Below are positions 58,104 to 64,000 of a stretch of 64,000 bases of DNA, one piece after another. The notes under the pieces are model-generated. The model ran no database searches. It had not been told where the DNA came from and was given only the letters and a program-made list of their open reading frames with translations. A program made the translations under genes and the position numbers. Position 1 is the first letter of the stretch; the number at the start of each line of letters is the position of its first letter. The DNA comes from Romanomermis culicivorax. Taxonomy: Eukaryota; Nematoda; Enoplea; Mermithida; Mermithidae. The DNA is taken from assembly GCA_963922205.1 (NCBI GenBank), contig CAWUHX010000158.1, forward strand, positions 124,001 to 188,000, written 5' to 3'.

Positions 58104-58500
58104 ATGGCCAACGTCGATATACGCTTCGCAGATATCAAGATTCGGGCTGATACCAATCAGATACACCTGTTTCTGAAAAGTAATCGCAGCCTCGATTACA
58201 TCCAGGATATGAATCCCGAATTATACAAACGTTTAATCGATAGGACAGCTGATTTCTATCGCACTGGGAAATAGTTTGGCGGCGATAGTTCAACATCTAT
58301 TCAGCATCCACCTTGACAAAGGATTTCAAGGTCAGGGATTGGCATGGGCCAAACGTCCCCTACCTTCCAACGCCCTAGAATACGCCGCCTTGGATGCCAT
58401 CGCCCACTTCGATGCCTACTATAGGTTGAACAAACTTTACACGCTTTTCGAGGAAGTTAAAACTCTGACGTGGAGAGAACAAATAATGACATCGAAATGA
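58104..58500 (+). pseudogene. DEDDy exonuclease fragment downstream of integrase, copy 1
   Basis: A 56-codon ATG frame (58104-58274) is followed by another frame (58240-58500). The latter encodes the C-terminal third of an RNase D/WRN-like exonuclease: NSLAAIV, HLDKGFQ, AKRPLPSNALEYAALDA. Motif III is Y at 58381 and D at 58393 (Y-x3-D). Motifs I and II are missing. It abuts the truncated integrase, so the deletion joined two coding regions. Confidence 0.65.
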
Positions 58501-58740
58501 GCCGCGAAAAGGGAGCCGTTATCGCTCGCAATTTTCTATTTCCCTCTCTGCGAAGTAAAACTAAGATCTATAATTTTAGATAGGTTAGGCAAAGAACCTG
58601 TGCCATGAAATTCGACCAGCGAGAGTTCGATAGAAGACGAAGAAGAAGGAGAAAAATCTGAAGAAGAGACAGAAATTTCAGGAAATGATCTATTTGTTTC
58701 TCTGAAGTCAGAAGAACGAAAAGAAAAAGTTTTCTATATC

Positions 58741-59412
58741 ATGAAAATAGTCCTAAAAGAAGCTATTAAATGCACCTTTAGTTTGATGAATAAGAAGGAT
58801 AAACAAAGTGGTATAAAAATTCCACCTAATCTTTTACAGGAAAAACAGGTACCGACGTCTTCGAACGAGTCGACTAAGAGAACTAGGGAAGAAAAAACGT
58901 CGGCAAAATCATCAAAACCTCAGCCAAAAAAGCCGAAAGTGGGAGCCGATCTAAACCCAACTCAGGCCAGAGACACCCGCGTGGTTGAAGAAAACCGAAG
59001 CTTCGTTGAAATTGCGTTTGAAATGCCGAACATTTTTAAACCGAAGCCGCCGCCACCCGACTGTACTTTTTCGGCGTTCAATTATTTTCACTGCCGTTTT
59101 GTCACACCGATTGCCAATCGCAAAGCAATCGATCTCCGGGCCCAGGCAGAACGTGAGGCTTATCGCCACTTAGACGATAATTTGGCCACCTTCATCATCT
59201 GTTACATGCTGCCCTACTATACTGAAATGCCACCCGCTGCCAAACAATTTGCCAAACATTGCAGCGTTCATTTACGAAATCAATTACGACGGGACCCCCG
59301 GCTACTACCCGAACAGATCGATGCCCTAGTGGCCAAATTTTGTAATATTCTTACTGAATATTATACGAGCCACATCGTTCGACCCGCTGCGGACCGTCAA
59401 CTTCGTCCATAA
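58741..59412 (+). CDS. Unknown 223-codon ORF of the Ty3 element, copy 1
   Basis: An intact ATG-to-TAA frame of 223 codons. The N-terminal half is basic and serine/lysine-rich with an NLS-like KPQPKKPKVG, followed by a proline stretch (KPKPPPPD). The C-terminal half looks folded and helical (AEREAYRHLDDNLATF, LPEQIDALVAKF). No family was recognised. It sits after the exonuclease fragment and about 560 bp before the LTR, in the place of an env or third ORF, but has no signal peptide or membrane anchor. Confidence 0.5.
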   Translation: MKIVLKEAIKCTFSLMNKKDKQSGIKIPPNLLQEKQVPTSSNESTKRTREEKTSAKSSKPQPKKPKVGADLNPTQARDTRVVEENRSFVEIAFEMPNIFKPKPPPPDCTFSAFNYFHCRFVTPIANRKAIDLRAQAEREAYRHLDDNLATFIICYMLPYYTEMPPAAKQFAKHCSVHLRNQLRRDPRLLPEQIDALVAKFCNILTEYYTSHIVRPAADRQLRP

Positions 59413-59972
59413 ATCGTCATCCCCAAATTTTCGTTATCGTCAATAATTTTTCGTCGTTATTTTGTCCTGTATTTTTCGTCAAATTCATCCTTAAATCGCC
59501 GTCGTAATCGTTTTATCGTCGAATAATTTATCGTCACCGTCTTGGTCTACATTTTCATTGCCCCATTATCGTCCTATTCGTCGCCTTTTCATCGCAATTT
59601 TGTCGATCATTGTATATTTCGTATTGTATATGTGAAAAAAAAGAAAAACAACCGAAAAAACCATCTTAGTTTTTAGTTACTTATAAACTTATAAAATTTA
59701 AATTTATGTGAAATGGGAACATTATAAAACAGAATAGGAAAAATCATAAAGAAAAACCAGAACGAAAAATTGGAGAAAATGGAAGGCACAAAAAAAACGA
59801 AGAAAATTATAGCGAAGAAAATTTGAGGATTGGAAAAAAAAGAATGAAGAACAAATTTTTACGGCCATAAAAACACTTACCCAAAACTCCGCCATCGTTT
59901 CCATCGCCGATTCGTCGTCCAAATCTTGCCAAAACGAGGCTGGGGGCAGCCTTTTCGCCAGCGCCCGAAGAA
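59413..59972 (+). other. 3' untranslated region of Ty3 copy 1
   Basis: Rich in repeated atcgtc/tttcgtc words to about 59640, then A-rich. No strong polypurine tract precedes the LTR; only cgaagaa is seen. Confidence 0.5.
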
Positions 59973-60604
59973 TGTGGGAGTGCTACCACCAATCAATTGA
60001 TAATAATGTCAGTTGAGTAACCTACAGTAAACGGCGATGCTCTCACCGACACACACACACCAGGCAAACCTACGTTATCCGATCCTACTGTAGACATTGT
60101 GCCAAGATTCTTCGCCTTACGTCATGGAACTCTTTTTATACGACTACGCCTACCAAGATTATGATCTAATATTATGCGACATTATGACGTTATAACCTAC
60201 TTTTTATGTCTTTTTTTATGTCTTTTTCTTTATATAAATATGTCAGTTTTGTATGTAAAAATCACTTCACCTCTTTGCTAATAAATTTAGCTTACCTGCT
60301 TTCTTCTCTGCTCCTTAATATCGTCGTAGGGTCGCTGAATAAAACGTCGTTCTTTTCGTCCGGCTTTGCGACCATTGGAAGCTGGAAAGAAATATATTTT
60401 CATTGCGAGACTAAGTTTTCCTTTCAAATTACCTTGACGTTTTCCTAATCGTTGCCGTTGCCGTTCACCTTTTGACGTTTTCGTTGACGTTTCTGAAGAA
60501 ATTAGAATAATTCAAGAACGTTTTAGTATTTAGTCCGATCTGCAGGTTATTCAGCTACAGTAACCTGTATTTACCATTGACCCAAAAAATTGACAAACCT
60601 TACA
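59973..60604 (+). repeat. Shared middle LTR
   Basis: 632 bp, TG...CA (TGTGGGAGTGCTACC ... CCTTACA). It has 3 bp more than the left LTR near 59985. The possible primer binding site follows at 60607. Confidence 0.85.
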
Positions 60605-60941
60605 AGTGGCGATTTGTGGCAGGACGTCGGCTACAATTTTCAGATTCGAATTGACGTTGTAGAAGCCTGAAAATAAAGAAGAAATAAAGAAGCACGAAGG
60701 CCAATGATTTTATTTGATAACTTACTTGGCGTTTTTCGAATTTTTCGAACTTGACGATTTTTTTCTTGAAGAACGTCTGAAGAAGAAAATTCACTTTGTT
60801 CATTTTTTAAAATCGCCCGTGCTCGCCAGAATCCTACAGAATACCGACGAGCCAGAAGTGGACGGCCATTGTTTGAACGTGTACCACCAGAAGAAAATTT
60901 AGAAGAAGAAAATTTACGAATTTTGGCAAATCAAGAAGATC

Positions 60942-61415
60942 ATGCAAGAAAATCGTTTTTGGCCTAGGAATAACGTGAGAAATTTTCAGATTCAATCGAA
61001 CGGTCCCCAAGAGTCCAACAGGATGGGAGGTCGCCCAAATTGCGCAATAAATACCAACTTTAACCGCGGCTGCTCATCAGGAAGGTCCTCAGATGGTACC
61101 GTTTCTTGTTTTAGATGTGGTAGAAGTGGGCATTATTCTTCTACTTGCCCTATGCTCGAACGAAATCAAGATTCCAGATTTTCGAGTTCCCCCCCCCTCG
61201 TAGCACGTGGCGTGGTGGACCGCCCCGAGTGCAAATGCCAGCCCGAGGCATTTCGAACCCTAGGAGTCCAGGAGATGCCCTTTTTGGAACCCGAGGAGTC
61301 AATAGTCAGCTTTTTATTGCCGAGGCTAATGGGCCCAATGTGTCAGTATTTAACCCTGACACCATCACAGAACAGTCCGATCCCTGGAACTGGGATGATT
61401 TCGATCTGCCGATAG
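60942..61415 (+). pseudogene. Gag remnant with CCHC zinc knuckle, copy 2
   Basis: Same as 55164-55637, including the run of nine C at 61189-61197 that ends the useful frame. Confidence 0.65.
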
Positions 61416-61579
61416 AAAATTCCAATGTGAGGCCTCAGGCACATATTTGTATGGCCCGATATTATGAAGAATTTTATTTTGGAACCGGACACTCCACATC
61501 GGTGAGTAGTGGGACAGGATCTGAAGAAATTAGTGATAATCCCACTATTGACTCCCAGGGTATACTGGCAATTATTTAG
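61198..61579 (+). pseudogene. Acidic Gag-Pol linker in a shifted frame, copy 2
   Basis: Identical to the segment at 55420-55801. Confidence 0.45.
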
Positions 61580-61644
61580 AAAATGAAGACCCAGAACATT
61601 TAGAAAATGGTCATTTAGAACATGGTTCAGATGAAACCTCTGAT

Positions 61645-63876
61645 TTGGATGAAACTTCTGATTTCGACTGTTATGAAGAGAGACGACATCGTCCACATTT
61701 TGAAAATTCTGGGCAGGTCGAATCAGCTAATGTTTTCATGAATACGGCTCAGACTGGAGGTTCTAATTCTGACCATCCCTCTGGAAGCCGCCCCATGGGT
61801 GAAGTTTATTTTCGAATTTTGAATGGGCCCGCTGCAGCTAGTATTTGTAATTTATGTAATATTTCGAATTGTATGCATATGCAAGGATTTGGAAGCCAGT
61901 CACAACGAGGAGTGATCGCTAGACAAGGACCCTGGGAATTTACGACAGAAGGATGGATCAATGAGTCAGTATTGTGGATCGTTTGGAGGCCCCAAGTCAC
62001 ATCCCCAGAAGATCCCACGGGACATCAGTCAACCCAAACTGACTCAACAATGGATCCAAGAAGGCTAGAAAACTTACAATTTCGATTTAGAGCAGAAGCA
62101 GTTCAAAGAAGCAGGAATCGTAACAGAAGAAGAATTCCTCAAAACAATTTTCAACGAATTTTTAGAAATTTAGTCTCACTTACTTCTTCCTATTTTTTGT
62201 TCGCCGTTATATCGTTACTTTCTTTTCTTGTCGGCTATTCGTTCGGCGAACCTTTCCTCCAATGTGGCGTTTCACGAGGCTGTTGTGCCTTGATGGTCCC
62301 AAAAACGACGCAATATCGTCCTCCGCCACTGATCGTAGCTGAAAAATGTGAAATAAAGTTGTACATTTGGTCCACGAATGGACATTTGAATCGAATTATA
62401 GCCATTCGATGCATTTTACGAAACCGAACGAACACAGGAGTTCTATCTCAAAAAACAGAAAATGGAGAAAAACCTATCGTTTATGCCAGTAGAAGTTTAA
62501 CGAAAGCGGAAAGAGACTACGTAATCAGGGAACAGGAAGCTCTAGCCGTAGCTTGGGTAGTAAAATATTTTCGTCACTATTCGTATCGGCAGCGTGTCAC
62601 CGTTTTTACGAACCATTCAGCCTTACAGAGTGTTTTTTCAAAACCAAACCCTTCTGGTCATATAGCTAGATGGGGACTAGCATTGCAAGAATTTCAAGAA
62701 CTTAGCATCAAACATCGCGCCGGAAAAATCAACAAAAATGCAGACGCTCTTTCAAGAAATCCAGTATGTGGAGAAAACGACAAGAAAGGCGTAAAATTTC
62801 ACAGAAACGCGATTACACGCTCACCAACTTGTAAAAATAGACCAAATGACTCAATCTCCGTTATAGCAGAAGCCGGTTCCGAGAAAACATTGGCTATAGC
62901 AAGAACTAGTCTAGATGAAACTCAAACTACACGCTCGAAAACGCCTAATAATTTATTTCCAACTCAAGAAGATGCGAATTTTGAAGAATTTCTTACTATA
63001 GAAAGAACTACTTTCGAGAAAACTCGAACTATAGTTATAGAAAGGGAAGAAAACGAGTTCGATGCAAGCAATATAGAAAATTTTCGCAAGGCACAAAGAA
63101 GTGATCTATTTTGTGGACAACTGTTGGCTTATTTACAGTCTGATTACCTGCCTGAAGATCTTAAGCAAGCCAAGAAAATTGTTTCACTAGCATCCCAATT
63201 TACGATAAAAGACGAAATTTTATATTATTTGGGCGATGCAGATGAAAACAAATTAAAATTAGAAGTTCCAGTTTCGAAGAAAGAAGAAATTTTAGAAGCC
63301 TGTCATGATGACGTTTTTTCCGGACATTTTGGTTTTACGAAAACATTAGCAAAAATTCGCCTATGTTACCATTGGCCTACAGTATACCGCGATGTACGAG
63401 AACATTGTTTAAATTGCATCAGTTGCAGTATGAGAAGAACATCCACAAAAAGAAATCGCGCTGCTCTTATGCCTATACCAGTCGCAGGTCCATTTGACAG
63501 AGTGGCTATGGACATTCTACGTCCTTTGCCTATGAGCGAAAATGGAAACAAATACGTCATTGTGCTCAGTGAATATTTAACGAAGTATGTGACAGCAGTA
63601 GCCCTACCAGAAACTACGACAGAAAAAGTTGCAGAAATAGTGTTACGTTTTGGTGCGCCACTAACGTTACTTTCAGATAGAGGAACAAATTTCTTATCTG
63701 ATCTAATGTTAAGCGTTTGTGAATTATGTGCAACAAGAAAAACAAACACGAGTCCCTACCATCCACAAACAGACGGACTAGTGGAGAGATTCAATAGAAC
63801 ATTGGCTACTATTATCTTAATGTACATCAATAAAAAACACAACGAATTATCAGTTTCGCGGCCAACTGCAATTTGA
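61645..63876 (+). pseudogene. Pol remnant: partial RNase H and integrase, copy 2
   Basis: Identical 743-codon frame to 55867-58098, with the same loss of protease and reverse transcriptase and the same truncated integrase C-terminus. The shared deletion shows the copies derive from one defective element by duplication, not from independent decay. Confidence 0.85.
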
Positions 63877-63881
63877 CCGCC

Positions 63882-64000
63882 ATGGCCAACGTCGATATAC
63901 GCTTCGCAGATATCAAGATTCGGGCTGATACCAATCAGATACACCTGTTTCTGAAAAGTAATCGCAGCCTCGATTACATCCAGGATATGAATCCCGAATT
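63882..64000 (+). pseudogene. Start of the exonuclease-region ORF, copy 2
   Basis: Repeats 58104-58222. The exonuclease motif III would follow beyond the window end. Confidence 0.55.

Larger units (their letters stand above)
54198..60604 (+). mobile_element. Defective Ty3/gypsy retrotransposon, copy 1
   Basis: LTR 54198-54826, internal region 54827-59972, LTR 59973-60604. Internal order: leader, gag remnant with a CCHC knuckle, acidic linker, partial RNase H, integrase, DEDDy exonuclease fragment and an unknown 223-codon ORF. RNase H before integrase is the Ty3/gypsy order. Protease and reverse transcriptase are missing, so the element is non-autonomous. Confidence 0.85.
59973..64000 (+). 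mobile_element. Ty3/gypsy copy 2, cut by the window end
   Basis: Shares the LTR 59973-60604 with copy 1 and repeats the internal region at an offset of 5,778 bp. From about 60540 to the window end I saw no difference from copy 1. Confidence 0.85.

Overview
The window looks like nematode nuclear DNA. It is AT-rich, has no bacterial-style gene packing, and carries an array of about 18 GCCTAA units (complement TTAGGC, the nematode telomere repeat) at 9770-9876. The only long reading frames belong to LTR retroelements. Host coding capacity is in very short exons (57-174 bp) with AG/GT borders, scattered between many transposon remnants. Nothing in the sequence allows a genus to be named with confidence.

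Region 1 to about 46 kb holds two same-strand, related multi-exon genes that I do not recognise. Both are built from repeated exon types, each encoding a pair of cysteines: B1 (C...EWxxC), A (C-x5-C), C-type (C...C-[DN]-F) and B2 (C-x21-24-C). Every internal exon is a multiple of three and every intron is phase 1, so exons can be duplicated without breaking the frame. Gene 1 shows exons at 1426, 10025 and 10140 and stops at 10288. Gene 2 shows at least 17 exons from 16397 to a terminal exon ending at 45865, with AATAAA at 45957. Exons appear mostly in the order B1-A-C-B2. Introns are packed with mobile DNA: a decayed gag-like gene inside a broken MITE (1706-5043); a roughly 3-kb palindromic foldback with a nested GC-rich MITE (5743-8700); the interstitial telomere array; a foldback family with iterated GAGCGATT-type ends (10433 and 18691); a 97-bp satellite (21930-22560); and TIR elements at 22728 and 36637.

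Region 46.1-51.2 kb is the 3' part of a second retroelement-like unit. It holds a decayed gene with an N-terminal RNase D/WRN-type DEDDy 3'-5' exonuclease domain and an RGG/GQ-rich tail, then three small hairpins, a polypurine tract and an LTR-like repeat. A reverse-oriented copy of that LTR lies at 13176-13751.

Region 51.2-54.2 kb is mostly remnants: a MITE next to a broken coiled-coil gene and a degenerate minisatellite.

Region 54.2-64 kb is a tandem LTR-internal-LTR-internal array of a defective Ty3/gypsy element. It keeps a gag zinc knuckle, half an RNase H and an integrase, but has no visible protease or reverse transcriptase. Downstream of the integrase it carries another DEDDy exonuclease fragment and a 223-codon ORF. 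The two internal regions look identical, whereas the two LTRs differ at many sites over most of their length.

The two most notable themes are the phase-1 cysteine-exon gene family and the recurrence of a DEDDy exonuclease in the 3' accessory region of two different retroelements.
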